Origin: Treponema vincentii F0403
Lineage (GTDB): Bacteria > Spirochaetota > Spirochaetia > Treponematales > Treponemataceae
Length of the DNA stretch: 64,000 nt
NCBI RefSeq assembly: GCF_000412995.1
Contig: NZ_KE332512.1
Coordinates: 1,318,694-1,382,693, forward strand
Direction: 5' to 3'
The notes beneath the pieces are model-generated. The model had not been told where the DNA came from, searched no databases, and saw only the letters and a list, made by a program, of their open reading frames with translations. This document shows, in pieces, positions 7,071-16,491 of this stretch. How positions within the stretch are numbered: the stretch's first letter is position 1; the number at the start of each line of letters is the position of its first letter. The translations under genes and the position numbers were made by a program.

Positions 7071-8132
7071 ATGGCAGCTAAAATAGGCATAAAACTCGCG
7101 GACGGATCGTTCCTTCCCATTATGGACGACGATTTCTCCGCCTCTGAAACGCTTGAATTAACTACGGTACGCGATGATCAGCGGAGCGTACAAATTAATT
7201 TATTCAAAAAAGAAGATGATACTTCAGATCCCCTATATATAGGTTCACTCATTGTTGAAGATATTCAGGAGAAGGCAGCGGGGGAACCGACAATAGAATT
7301 GAAGTTGGCACTTGACGAAGACAAAAATCTTTCCGCCGAAGCTGTTGATAAAGATTCAGGTTCTCATCAGACACTGCGCGTATCGTTGGAAACGTTTGCA
7401 GATCAAGCATTCGACGATGTCGATTTTGATTTAAGTTCGGAAACTGCAGACGCCGATATTGATCTTTCTACAACGCCTACGGACACCGATGATAACTCCG
7501 ACGCCCATCATGAGTTTTCAGCTTCAACTTTTTATACGGATGAAGACGATGAAGAAGGACATCCGCCGAAACGCGGAATGCCTATTTGGCTTTTAATTCT
7601 GCTTATTCTGCTGGGTATCGCCGCGTTAGTGCTCGGTATTTTGTTGCTGACTAAAAAGAATCTTGCCGAAGCAACCGGACCCGGCACTATCCAACCGGAC
7701 ATCGCTACGGTCATCCCGTCGCAAAGAGTACCGGTGCAAGAGCCGGCCTCATCCCAACCGGAACCTTCGTTACCGGCGGATACACCGGTAACCGAACCGC
7801 CTGCCCCTCGACCGGCTGCACCTAATCCTCCGGCTCCGGCAGAACCGCCGGCTCCGCAACAGCCTATTCAACAAAAAACTCCGGCGCCCCAAGAGCCTGC
7901 AAAACAGGAACAACCCGTTAAGCCGGCAGCACCTGCGGTAAAAGAACCGGCCGCTTCCGCCCCTGCACAAAAGGCAGTCCGCTATAAGATCCGTTGGGGT
8001 GATACGCTTTGGGATTTATCGGAAACCTATTACCGCAATCCATGGCTATACACCAAGATTGCAACGCATAACAAACTTAAAAATCCTGATTTAATCATTT
8101 CGGGAACCTATATTGAAATTCCTCCGCAGTAA
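7071..8132 (+). CDS. Membrane-anchored LysM domain protein
   Basis: 353 residues. Residues 1-165 are soluble and acidic, without a signal peptide, so this part is likely cytoplasmic. One transmembrane helix at about 168-192 (IWLLILLILLGIAALVLG) leads to a Pro/Ala-rich linker (about 200-300) and a C-terminal LysM domain (303-351: YKIRWGDTLWDLSETYY, then NPDLIISGTYIEIP) that binds peptidoglycan. It therefore probably links an inner, possibly regulatory, domain to the cell wall across the inner membrane. A strong ribosome site (AGGAGGAG) precedes the ATG. It is followed directly by a lytic transglycosylase gene, then uppP and ftsK, which points to a role in wall growth or division. Confidence 0.85.
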   Translation: MAAKIGIKLADGSFLPIMDDDFSASETLELTTVRDDQRSVQINLFKKEDDTSDPLYIGSLIVEDIQEKAAGEPTIELKLALDEDKNLSAEAVDKDSGSHQTLRVSLETFADQAFDDVDFDLSSETADADIDLSTTPTDTDDNSDAHHEFSASTFYTDEDDEEGHPPKRGMPIWLLILLILLGIAALVLGILLLTKKNLAEATGPGTIQPDIATVIPSQRVPVQEPASSQPEPSLPADTPVTEPPAPRPAAPNPPAPAEPPAPQQPIQQKTPAPQEPAKQEQPVKPAAPAVKEPAASAPAQKAVRYKIRWGDTLWDLSETYYRNPWLYTKIATHNKLKNPDLIISGTYIEIPPQ

Positions 8133-8133
8133 G

Positions 8134-10392
8134 ATGCTCTTTGACAAGCAAGAACGTTCCATGCGTTCTTGCTTGCGCCTTTTTCCGTTCCGTTTTTCTC
8201 TTCTTTGTCTATTCCTCTTTGCCGGTTCTACCGCTGCCTGTGCAGCCGATAGAGATGCTGCTTTGTTAAAAGATTTAAAAGCAGGAAACTACGATTTCTT
8301 TTTAAAGGCCGACAACGCAGCCTACCGCAGCATCAAAATGATGGGACACAGCAGCGCCTACTATGTCGGTCTTCATCTAAAACATGCAGGATACGAACAA
8401 GCCGCCCGTTTTTACTTTGCACTCGGCAAAAGGCTGTATGAATCGCCGCTGAACCGCTTGTGCCGCGAAGAATTATACGAAACGGGCACTCCTGCCGAGC
8501 GTTTGCAGTCGGTAGAAGAACGCTTGCAGGAACTTTCCAAAACAACCGGCGCCGCAGGGCAGAGCGAATCCGTACAGTCAGAAAAAGACCGTTTAAACCG
8601 CTTGAAAGTCCGGCTCCTTTTGCAAACGGGCGCTTACGGCGAAATTGAACAATCGCCTGAAACGCTCTATCTTACCGGCTCGATGACGGCGGAACTCGCG
8701 AAAGCCTTCCCGCAGTTCGGGAAGAACATGCCGCCGTTTTTGTATAAACTTGCCGAAGCCCGCATATTGACTTTTGAAAAACGCTACACGGAAGCGTGGG
8801 TATCGGTACAGGATGCATTCGGCATGGAGCATACGGTTGCGGAACTCGCCTATCCCGAACTGCTTTCCGACATCGGCAGGGCTGGCGTTTATGGAGCAGA
8901 AAACGCTGCCGATGCAGCCTCTTTTTTTGAAGATTTTGCAATGCAGGTACGGAGCGCCGCCGCCGAAGGGCAGCTTTCCCGTGCGGATGCGCAGCGTTGC
9001 CTTTTTTATAGCCTGTTCTATGAGGCCCGATGCAGGGTAAAACTCGGCGGGACAGAACAGCACGAGCGTGCCTTAACGCTTTTTTCGCGGGCGGCGGAGC
9101 AAGCAAGCACCGACTCCGGCCTTGATTCCGCTCTGTGGTATTATTTGGATACCATGCGGATGCGGAGCCTACCCCGTTACCTTAAAGCGCTTGCGGATAC
9201 GGCAGAGCGCTGGAAAAACCCTACATGGTATGCCGATTTGGTACAATCGCTGCGGGCACGGCTGACTGCGGCTAAAGATTGGAAAAACTTGGAAACGCTC
9301 TATGATGTGTTGGCAAAAACAGATCTGCCGGAGCAGCGGGCTGCCGTTGCTTATACGCTTGCCTGCGCCGGTTCGCTTCCGCAAGAGCGGACAGCTCGTT
9401 TACTGCAAGAAGCCGCCGGTGAATCGCACGATGCGCTGTATTACCGGATCTTGGCAGCGTACCGGCTCGGCGGCGCTCAGCTGTTGGAAGACACCTTCCA
9501 GCTCCGCAGCAAAAACGCTCAAACACAGCCGATCGGGCAGGCACAGCCCGGGAATATGCAAAGCAGGCAGAATGGACAGGCGCAAGCCGGCGGCGTTCAA
9601 GCTCAGTCCGGTATGCACGCCGACAGCAGTCAAGCGCAATCAGGCGGATTTTCCACCCAAGAGGCGCGGACTTATATCGACGGCTTGCTTCATTTCGGTT
9701 TATACGATATGGTCTATCCCCGCATTGCCGCCGTGTATCCGTCAATTCCCGCCGAAGAAGCGGTAGCCGTTGCCCGTACGTTAGCCGGTGAAGGCCGTTA
9801 CGCCGATTCAATCCGGTTAATAGCTTTCTCCTTAAAAAATCAGGAAGATACGGCAACTACGGAGCAGCTTGAGCTCTTGTATCCCCGGCCGTGGAAGGAA
9901 ACCGTTTCCAAGTATGCCGCCGAATACCGGCTGCCGGAATATCTGCTCTATGCATTAATAAGAAGCGAAAGCTTTTTTCAGCATCGGGTTATATCGGGAG
10001 CGGGAGCCGTCGGCCTTACTCAGTTAATGCCCGCTACGGCTTCGGACATTGCACGAAAATTAAAAGTTACGGATTACAGCCTGACGGATCCCGAAATAAA
10101 TATCAGATTCGGCGCATATTATCTTGCGGAAATGATCCGCCGATCCGATAACCGTATTATGCCTGCCTGCTTTGCATACAATGCGGGTATATCGCGAGTC
10201 CGCGGGTGGCAAAAAAAAGCGCACGGCCTTTCAGACGACCTCTTTTTGGAGAGTTTGGAATATGCCGAAACGCGGGATTACGGACGCAAAATACTGTCCG
10301 CCGCAGCGGTATACGGGGTACTTTATTATTCCGAAAAGCCGGAAGATATTGTACTGCTGTTTTTCCCGAATGCGCTGCGCAGCACTGAATAG
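8134..10392 (+). CDS. slt: Soluble lytic murein transglycosylase (Slt-like)
   Basis: 752 residues from the first ATG at 8134; ATG 8161 is an equally good start (MRSCLRLFPFRFSLL signal peptide, cleavage near TAACAA). The long middle (about 45-570) is alpha-helical and repeat-like, as in the Slt70 superhelix. It includes a Gln/Gly-rich low-complexity insert near 465-505. The C-terminal SLT domain (about 585-740) has the catalytic Glu in ALIRSESFF, then GAVGLTQLMP and AYNAGISRVRGW. The enzyme cuts glycan strands to 1,6-anhydroMurNAc products in the periplasm. It starts 2 bases after the LysM gene; a perfect 12-bp hairpin overlaps its 5' end. The upstream LysM protein is a plausible partner. Confidence 0.9.
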   Translation: MLFDKQERSMRSCLRLFPFRFSLLCLFLFAGSTAACAADRDAALLKDLKAGNYDFFLKADNAAYRSIKMMGHSSAYYVGLHLKHAGYEQAARFYFALGKRLYESPLNRLCREELYETGTPAERLQSVEERLQELSKTTGAAGQSESVQSEKDRLNRLKVRLLLQTGAYGEIEQSPETLYLTGSMTAELAKAFPQFGKNMPPFLYKLAEARILTFEKRYTEAWVSVQDAFGMEHTVAELAYPELLSDIGRAGVYGAENAADAASFFEDFAMQVRSAAAEGQLSRADAQRCLFYSLFYEARCRVKLGGTEQHERALTLFSRAAEQASTDSGLDSALWYYLDTMRMRSLPRYLKALADTAERWKNPTWYADLVQSLRARLTAAKDWKNLETLYDVLAKTDLPEQRAAVAYTLACAGSLPQERTARLLQEAAGESHDALYYRILAAYRLGGAQLLEDTFQLRSKNAQTQPIGQAQPGNMQSRQNGQAQAGGVQAQSGMHADSSQAQSGGFSTQEARTYIDGLLHFGLYDMVYPRIAAVYPSIPAEEAVAVARTLAGEGRYADSIRLIAFSLKNQEDTATTEQLELLYPRPWKETVSKYAAEYRLPEYLLYALIRSESFFQHRVISGAGAVGLTQLMPATASDIARKLKVTDYSLTDPEINIRFGAYYLAEMIRRSDNRIMPACFAYNAGISRVRGWQKKAHGLSDDLFLESLEYAETRDYGRKILSAAAVYGVLYYSEKPEDIVLLFFPNALRSTE
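8145..8175 (+). promoter_or_regulatory. Perfect hairpin at the LysM-slt junction with an ATG in its loop
   Basis: CAAGCAAGAACG (8145-8156) pairs without mismatch with CGTTCTTGCTTG (8164-8175); the 7-nt loop TTCCATG contains the possible slt start codon at 8161. A run of T follows within a few bases (CGCCTTTTTC), so it may act as an attenuator between the two genes or mask the slt start. Confidence 0.6.
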
Positions 10393-10467
10393 CGGCCGCA
10401 TCGGATAATTAAATTGATATTAAATTGATATAAAGAAGTTTTCAAAATCTTCTGCAAAGGAACTGAT

Positions 10468-11277
10468 ATGACGGTTATACAAGCAATTTTTCTCGGCGCC
10501 GTTCAAGGTATTGCCGAATTTCTTCCGATTTCGAGCTCCGGCCATCTCGCCGTAGCCGAATACTTTTTGGGGCATACCGATGTTCCCATTATCTTCGATA
10601 TCTTGCTGCATATCGCGACGCTCGGTGCGGTCTGCATTGTGTTTTACAAACAGATATGGCGGCTTTTGACCGTACTCGGCCGGTTTATCATCAGAAAAAA
10701 TACGCCGGAGGACAGCGCGGACCTAAAACTGATTGCTGCACTGCTTATTTCTACTGCCGTTACCGGTGTTCTCGGCATCGTATTGAAAGATGTTGTGCAG
10801 GCAAAAAATATGCTGTTTATCGCGGTCTGTTTTATCATCACCGGTATTGTGCTTTTGATTTCGTCTAAAATTCAGCCGAAATCCAATACAGCCGTACCGT
10901 CCGTATTGCAAGCGGTCATTATCGGAGCGGCGCAGGGCGTCGGAGTGCTTCCGGGGATTTCCCGTTCCGGCTCCACAATCGCAGCGGCGCTGTTAACCGG
11001 CGTAAGCCGTGAAAAGGCCGGCGAGTATTCTTTTCTTCTTTCCATTCCGGCCATTCTCGCAGCGTTTATCTTTGAGCTGAAATCGGCCGATACCATAAGC
11101 GGTTCTATCGGCGCCGCAGCGCTGATTGCTGGGATGCTGACCGCCTTTATCGTAGGTTTTTTCGCATTGACCTTTCTGCTTAAATTAATACGGAAGGGCA
11201 AGCTCGGCCTATTTGCGTATTATCTTATTCCGGCGGGAATCATATTGTTCGGCGCAGTCAGTATTTTTCATCTATAA
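10468..11277 (+). CDS. uppP: Undecaprenyl-diphosphatase
   Basis: 269-residue polytopic membrane enzyme (BacA/UppP family) that recycles undecaprenyl pyrophosphate to the lipid carrier of wall synthesis. Both signatures are present: GIAEFLPISSSGHL near residues 13-26 and PGISRSGSTIAAALL near 164. Eight or so hydrophobic helices follow the family pattern and the length is normal. The ribosome site AAAGGA precedes the ATG. It lies 75 bp after slt in the same direction; the spacer holds a direct repeat of TTAAATTGATA. Overexpression of this family gives bacitracin resistance (established knowledge). Confidence 0.95.
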   Translation: MTVIQAIFLGAVQGIAEFLPISSSGHLAVAEYFLGHTDVPIIFDILLHIATLGAVCIVFYKQIWRLLTVLGRFIIRKNTPEDSADLKLIAALLISTAVTGVLGIVLKDVVQAKNMLFIAVCFIITGIVLLISSKIQPKSNTAVPSVLQAVIIGAAQGVGVLPGISRSGSTIAAALLTGVSREKAGEYSFLLSIPAILAAFIFELKSADTISGSIGAAALIAGMLTAFIVGFFALTFLLKLIRKGKLGLFAYYLIPAGIILFGAVSIFHL

Positions 11278-11283
11278 AAAGCT

Positions 11284-11504
11284 GGGCAAAACGCATCAGG
11301 CACTTTTGAAAATATGCATACCGTCTACGGCGTTGCTGCACAAAAATAAATGCTCAACGTACAGCAAGTACGCCTTGCGCTTTATTTTTGCTTGCGCCTT
11401 GTATCCGGTACCACTATTTTCAAAAGGCTCACGGAAAGCTGATGTTTAAAAGTCACAAACTTTTATTCTGCGATTTGTAGCTATCCTGCCTGATGCGTTT
11501 GCCC
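11284..11504. repeat. Compound inverted-repeat element (family 2 ends enclosing family 1 copy C)
   Basis: The outer ends GGGCAAAACGCATCAGGCA (11284-11302) and TGCCTGATGCGTTTGCCC (11487-11504) are inverted copies of each other. Inside lies a family 1 copy (11303-11427) from CTTTTGAAAATA to TTTTCAAAAGG. Its single h4-type hairpin has arms CAAAAATAAA/TTTATTTTTG around a CGTAC-AGCA-GTACG core. The family 2 ends recur at 54598-54736. This fills the gene-free stretch before ftsK. Confidence 0.82.
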
Positions 11505-11520
11505 GCTTATCGGAAAAAAA

Positions 11521-11553
11521 TGTGCGAAATTTTATTCCTTAAAATTTCACACA
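11521..11553 (+). promoter_or_regulatory. Hairpin in the ftsK leader
   Basis: TGTGCGAAATTTTA (11521-11534) pairs, with one mismatch, with TAAAATTTCACACA (11540-11553). A related GCGCGAAATTTT palindrome lies beside the other family 2 element at 54553-54580. It may be a terminator for upstream genes or a leader element of ftsK. Confidence 0.5.
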
Positions 11554-11577
11554 GAGTGGAGGGGGGAAGTAACATCG

Positions 11578-14500
11578 ATGGGAAACCGAGAAAATCGATT
11601 TAGAATATTAGCAGTTGTTTTAAGCGTGCTGTTTTTTTGCGCCGGTATTGTATTGACGCTCGGCATTTTTCTGCCGATTACCGGATTGGTTCCGGCGAGC
11701 TATAAGCTGTTTGCCGTAGGGCAGCGGATCTTTTCGGTATACGGCTTCTCTTCTTTTTTAATTCCGCTTCTCTTTTTATACGGAGCGGTATTGCTGCTGA
11801 TTCCCGGCTGGTCGCGCGAATCGAAAGCAGTGCTGCTCGGGGTTCCGCTCTATTTTGTTACCGCAATCATCGGCGAACGGCTCATCTATATTTTTGTTCC
11901 GTCCGTTTCCATCCCCCTCATCAGGCAATTTGTAACCGTTTCGATATTGATCTGCGCATTGCTGCTCATCTGTTTTGAAATTTTTTTGATGCTGACACTG
12001 AGTGAAAAACTCTCCGGCAAACGTTTCTTTGTGCGCACTCCCTCTGTAAAAGATAACGCTGCCGAAACCGATACAGCTTCCGAACATGATACGGAAGAAG
12101 GCGGCGATACGGATGAAGAGCCTGCACTTCAAACGCCGCCGGTGGAAGCGGCGATGCCGACGACAGCAGCCGCAACAGAAGAAGAGGAAACGCCGACAGA
12201 AGCATCACTATCGACGCCGGAAGCTGCGGCAGCAAAAGCGGTGGAAGCGCCGGATTCGCCCGAAACGGAACAAGCCGCAGCCGAGTCTGCAGACGCTTCG
12301 GTTCCACAGCAGGGAACGGCAAACAGCGGGTTAACTCATCCGGTAGAAACGGCAGATACCGCAGCTGCTGCGCAATCGGAAATGATTCAAACCGAACAAA
12401 CACCGCCGATTCAACCGGATGCTCCTGAAATGAACGCCGCCGCTAAAGTATCGGCGACAGGAGATGACCTTCCTTTATTGGAAAATATCGAGGAGGAAGA
12501 GCAGCCTCTCCCGCTGTCAACCCCGTTATCGGCGGTTATGGATATACGGGGAGAAGAGGCTGAACGCCCTGTCTTTGACCCCGCCGATCCCAACAACCTG
12601 TTTGCCAGCTTGGAAGAAATTACCGCGCCTGTCGAACGCATCAAGCGCACGGACTCTTCCGAACCGGAGCCGGAAATACCGACGCCGGATGCGCAGATAT
12701 CCGCTGCGGCGGAAAAGACTTTTACATCGCCGGATGCGCAGATAGCGGAAACGACGGAAACCATTGGGCAATTTCACAGCGGAATACCAATACAGGAAGA
12801 AGCGCCGATTCAGGAATCCCCTGCCCCGACTTTGCCGGAAGGTGCAGCGGATTCCATACCGGAAATACCGGAGAGTGCCGCCCCCGCCGCTTCTCAAACG
12901 GATAGTATCCCGCAAGCAGTTTCCCATACGGAAACTGAGGAACCGGAAATGCCGCTTGTCTTTGTAAACGGCGTGCCGCTGCCGAACGGCCGCTCGGAAA
13001 TACTCGACACTATGGTCGTTATCGATTCGGAAAAACCGGAAGCTGCGGCCGAAGAAACATCCGCTCATTCGGCGTCCGACCCATCCGTGCGGGACAATGC
13101 AGACACAGGTATTGCTATCGAAACGCAGGAAACCGATAGCACCATCGATATGGCGGATGCACAGATTGGAGAGGATATCGCCGTGAGCGGCTTCGATGTC
13201 CAAGATGAAGAAGATATCGAAGACAGTGAAGCGGAAACAGATATCGGCGCTGAAGCGGCGGTAGTATCGGATGAAAATACTATAGAAGCGGATCTTGCCA
13301 TTGAGGATTTCGATGCACGGAGCGGAGAAAAAGCCGAAAGCGGTGAAGCGGCAATGGAAGCGGATGAGGAATTAGAACCGGGTGCCGATGGCGGCAAAAC
13401 GGAAGCAGATACCGATAGCAGCGAATCGGAAGCGGATAGGGAATTAGACTCGAATGCCGATGAAGTATTTTTGGAAACCATCGACCAAACCGTACCGGTT
13501 ATCCCGGCAAAACCGGTTCCGCCTCCGCAACCGCGTAAGAAATACGCCATTCCGTTTGACCTTTTAACGAATTATCCTGACGGTGAATACTGGGTTGTCG
13601 ACGATGCGACAAGGCGATCCGCGCTGATGTTGAAATCTACCTTTAATGAATTTAAAATCGACGTATCCATTACCGGTATCCGCAAAGGACCCGTTGTAAC
13701 GATGTTTGAAATGCTGCCGTCGCCGGGTATTAAACTTTCAAAGATTACCAATCTGCAGGATAATATCGCGTTGCGGCTTGCAGCCTCCAGCGTCCGTATC
13801 GTAGCGCCCATACCGGGCAAGCATGCAGTCGGTATCGAAGTTCCCAATAAAAAGCGTTCGATTGTCAGCTTTCGGGAGCTGATAGAAACGGACTTACCGG
13901 AAGCGGCTAAAATGGCTATTCCCGTTGCGCTTGGAAAAGACGTAACGGGGAACCCGCAAGTTTTTGATCTCGCACAAACACCTCACCTGCTCATTGCCGG
14001 TGCAACCGGTTCGGGTAAATCGGTTTGTGTTAATTCGATTATACTGTCGATTCTCTATAACCGCCGACCCGACGAGGTAAAGCTGATTTTAGTCGACCCG
14101 AAAATCGTTGAGCTAAAATTGTACAATGACATCGCTCACCTTTTAACACCCGTCATTACCGAACCTAAGCGGGCGTTCCAAGCGCTGCAATACGCACTGT
14201 GCGAAATGGAGCGGCGGTATGCTTTGCTCGACAATATGGGTGTACGCGATATCAAGACCTTTAATGCTAAAATAAAATCGGAGCGGATTGCGACGGAAGC
14301 GCTGCCTTATATCGTCATCATCATCGATGAATTTGCAGATCTTATGGCCACGTCGGGCAAAGAACTGGAAGCGACGGTCGCACGGTTGTGCGCAATGAGC
14401 CGCGCCGTAGGTATTCATCTGGTACTTGCAACGCAGCGGCCGTCCATCGATGTTATCACCGGTTTGATTAAGGCCAACATCCCAAGCCGAATTGCATTTA

Positions 14501-14946
14501 TGGTTGCTTCAAAAACCGATAGCAGAATCATATTGGACGAGATGGGTGCGGAAAAACTGCTCGGCAAGGGGGATATGCTGTATGTAAGCGCGGCTCGTCC
14601 CTTCCCTACCCGTATTCAGGGAGCCTTTGTCTCCGAACAGGAAGTAGAGCGTGTCGTTGCCTGCGTAAAAGAATACTGTGAGCCCGAATACATCGATGAA
14701 GAAATTTTTGTCGATGATGATGACGAGCCGTATGACAATGCCGTATTCTCCGATGATAACGATCCGCTTTATGAGCAAGCGTTGGAAATTGTTACCTTTG
14801 CAGGAAAAGCCTCCGCTTCTTATGTGCAGCGCAAACTGAAAATAGGCTACAACCGCGCAGCCCGCCTTATCGAAGAGATGGAAGCCCGCGGCATCGTCGG
14901 CCCCGCAAACGGTTCAAAAGCCCGCGAAGTTATCAGACACGTGTAG
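11578..14946 (+). CDS. ftsK: DNA translocase FtsK/SpoIIIE
   Basis: 1122 residues. About four transmembrane helices in residues 15-145 anchor it at the division septum. Residues about 155-650 form an unusually long, acidic, Glu/Ala/Pro-rich linker of low complexity. The motor begins near 655 (YAIPFDLL) with the alpha and beta domains; Walker A is GATGSGKSV (near 810) and Walker B is VIIIDEFADLM. The C-terminal winged-helix gamma domain (about 1060-1122: SYVQRKLKIGYNRAARLIEEME) would read oriented DNA motifs. It pumps DNA through the closing septum and activates XerCD at dif. The start has a GGAGGGG ribosome site. It follows the wall genes uppP, slt and LysM. Confidence 0.95.
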   Translation: MGNRENRFRILAVVLSVLFFCAGIVLTLGIFLPITGLVPASYKLFAVGQRIFSVYGFSSFLIPLLFLYGAVLLLIPGWSRESKAVLLGVPLYFVTAIIGERLIYIFVPSVSIPLIRQFVTVSILICALLLICFEIFLMLTLSEKLSGKRFFVRTPSVKDNAAETDTASEHDTEEGGDTDEEPALQTPPVEAAMPTTAAATEEEETPTEASLSTPEAAAAKAVEAPDSPETEQAAAESADASVPQQGTANSGLTHPVETADTAAAAQSEMIQTEQTPPIQPDAPEMNAAAKVSATGDDLPLLENIEEEEQPLPLSTPLSAVMDIRGEEAERPVFDPADPNNLFASLEEITAPVERIKRTDSSEPEPEIPTPDAQISAAAEKTFTSPDAQIAETTETIGQFHSGIPIQEEAPIQESPAPTLPEGAADSIPEIPESAAPAASQTDSIPQAVSHTETEEPEMPLVFVNGVPLPNGRSEILDTMVVIDSEKPEAAAEETSAHSASDPSVRDNADTGIAIETQETDSTIDMADAQIGEDIAVSGFDVQDEEDIEDSEAETDIGAEAAVVSDENTIEADLAIEDFDARSGEKAESGEAAMEADEELEPGADGGKTEADTDSSESEADRELDSNADEVFLETIDQTVPVIPAKPVPPPQPRKKYAIPFDLLTNYPDGEYWVVDDATRRSALMLKSTFNEFKIDVSITGIRKGPVVTMFEMLPSPGIKLSKITNLQDNIALRLAASSVRIVAPIPGKHAVGIEVPNKKRSIVSFRELIETDLPEAAKMAIPVALGKDVTGNPQVFDLAQTPHLLIAGATGSGKSVCVNSIILSILYNRRPDEVKLILVDPKIVELKLYNDIAHLLTPVITEPKRAFQALQYALCEMERRYALLDNMGVRDIKTFNAKIKSERIATEALPYIVIIIDEFADLMATSGKELEATVARLCAMSRAVGIHLVLATQRPSIDVITGLIKANIPSRIAFMVASKTDSRIILDEMGAEKLLGKGDMLYVSAARPFPTRIQGAFVSEQEVERVVACVKEYCEPEYIDEEIFVDDDDEPYDNAVFSDDNDPLYEQALEIVTFAGKASASYVQRKLKIGYNRAARLIEEMEARGIVGPANGSKAREVIRHV

Positions 14947-14981
14947 CGCTAAAACTCAAACTGAATCCTTAGATTTTCCCC

Positions 14982-15011
14982 TTAACAAAAACGAAGTAGA
15001 AGGATTATAAT
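14982..15011 (+). promoter_or_regulatory. sigma70-type promoter of the sodium:solute symporter gene
   Basis: TTAACA (14982-14987) and a consensus TATAAT (15006-15011) are 18 bp apart. Nested inverted repeats surround it: AAAACTC (14951-14957) with GAGTTTT (15019-15025), and AATCCTT (14964-14970) with AAGGATT (15000-15006), which may end ftsK transcription or bind a regulator. Confidence 0.7.
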
Positions 15012-15042
15012 TAAACTAGAGTTTTCATAAATAGGAGGAATT

Positions 15043-16479
15043 ATGAACACAATGGTATTGGTTATCGTCATCGTATATCTTTTACTGATGCTTTTTATCG
15101 GTTGGGCATCTTCCAAAAAGATTAAAACAAATGAAGACTTTATGGTCGCAGGAAGACGGCTCGGCCCGATTTTAATGGCGGGAACATTGACCGCTACGGA
15201 AATCGGAGGAGGCAGCTCGCTCGGTGTCGCAGAAAAGTCCTTCACCAACTGGGGGTTAAGTGCATTTTGGTATGTTGCAACCATGGGTATTGCATATATT
15301 GTCCTTGCAGTATTTGCCCCCCGTCTCCGTCGAACAATGGTTAAAACCGTACCGGAATATTTTAGACGCCGGTATAGCGGTTCGGCCGGACTCATTACCG
15401 CCATTATTATGATTTTACCGCTGATCGGTTTGACAGCCTCTCAGTTTATCGCTTCGGCAACAATCGTATCTTTTATGCTGAATGTAAACTATTCCGTAGC
15501 AGTCATTATTGTTGCAATTGTCGTTACCGCGTATTCGATTATGGGCGGTCTATGGAGTGTTACCATTACCGATTTTGTACAGGTATTCCTGATTATCATC
15601 GGTATGGCGCTTGCACTACCGTTCTCTCTCAATCTTGCAGGCGGTATGCAGGCAGTCGTAGCAAATGTTCCTCCCGACACATTCAATCCTTTTAAAGGAA
15701 TCGGTATAGGAGCAATTATTTCAATGGTTGTAATGTACATTGCATCCTTTTCAGTCGGACAAGAAGCGGTATCGCGCTACTACGCTGCCCGAGATGAAAA
15801 AGCTGCCGTACAAGGGTCAATTATTTCTGCTGTGTTGAACTTTATCTATGCTTTCATTCCAACGCTTCTCGGTATTATTACGTTGGCTCTTATCAATATG
15901 AAAAAGATAGACGGCGATGTCATACTGAGCCAAGGCCCTAGATACGCACTGCCTCACTTGGCGATGGCAACAATGCCCGCGCTGATTGTCGGACTTCTCT
16001 TTTCCGGTATTATTTCTGCAACAATGTCGAGCGCAGACTCTGACTTGCTGGGTGCAGGATCAATATTCGGCAACGATATTTATAAAATTTATATCAAGCC
16101 GAATGCAACAAGCAAAGAAGTTATGAGGGTTACCCAAATCACCATGCTCATAGTCGGTGTATTCGGTATGTTCATTGCGCTGTTCAACACCGGCAGTATC
16201 ATTAAACTGTTGATGTTCTCGTTTACGTTGCGGGCAGCAGGGGCATTTTTCCCGTATATCATGGGGCTCTATTGGAAACAAGCTTCAAACATCGGCGCCA
16301 TTGCCTCACTCATTGCAGGAAGTATTGCCGTTATCATCCTTGAACAAACAAAGATTTCGCTTTTCGGCCTTGATCCTATCATTCCCGGATTGGCACTCAG
16401 CTTTATCTGCTTTATTATCTGCAGCAAGATATTCAAACCTAAGACTGAAAGTCTTGATTTAGCGGAAGAAAAAGACTAA
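15043..16479 (+). CDS. Sodium:solute symporter (SSS family)
   Basis: 478-residue membrane protein with about 13 transmembrane helices. It shows family features: EDFMVAGRRLGPILMAGTLTATE near the N-terminus with the Na+-site-like helix, YPS-type loop TVPEYFRRRYSG, and the signature SGIISATMSSADSDLLGAGS near 320-340, which covers the conserved Ser/Asp region. Members take up sugars, amino acids, pantothenate or nucleosides with Na+; the substrate cannot be read from sequence. A strong ribosome site (AGGAGGAA) and its own promoter indicate a single-gene unit. Confidence 0.93.
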   Translation: MNTMVLVIVIVYLLLMLFIGWASSKKIKTNEDFMVAGRRLGPILMAGTLTATEIGGGSSLGVAEKSFTNWGLSAFWYVATMGIAYIVLAVFAPRLRRTMVKTVPEYFRRRYSGSAGLITAIIMILPLIGLTASQFIASATIVSFMLNVNYSVAVIIVAIVVTAYSIMGGLWSVTITDFVQVFLIIIGMALALPFSLNLAGGMQAVVANVPPDTFNPFKGIGIGAIISMVVMYIASFSVGQEAVSRYYAARDEKAAVQGSIISAVLNFIYAFIPTLLGIITLALINMKKIDGDVILSQGPRYALPHLAMATMPALIVGLLFSGIISATMSSADSDLLGAGSIFGNDIYKIYIKPNATSKEVMRVTQITMLIVGVFGMFIALFNTGSIIKLLMFSFTLRAAGAFFPYIMGLYWKQASNIGAIASLIAGSIAVIILEQTKISLFGLDPIIPGLALSFICFIICSKIFKPKTESLDLAEEKD

Positions 16480-16491
16480 GTTGAGTCTTTC

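Noticed and set aside
6830-7120. Open frame of about 96 codons on the minus strand with an INPQRIKDTPAVN-type peptide
   Set aside because: It lies wholly in family 1 repeat copy B; the same peptide is read from the h4 core in copies E and F. It is a by-product of hairpin sequence, not a gene.
9272-9856. Minus-strand frame of 194 codons inside slt
   Set aside because: Antisense shadow of the transglycosylase gene, Arg-rich, without start signals.
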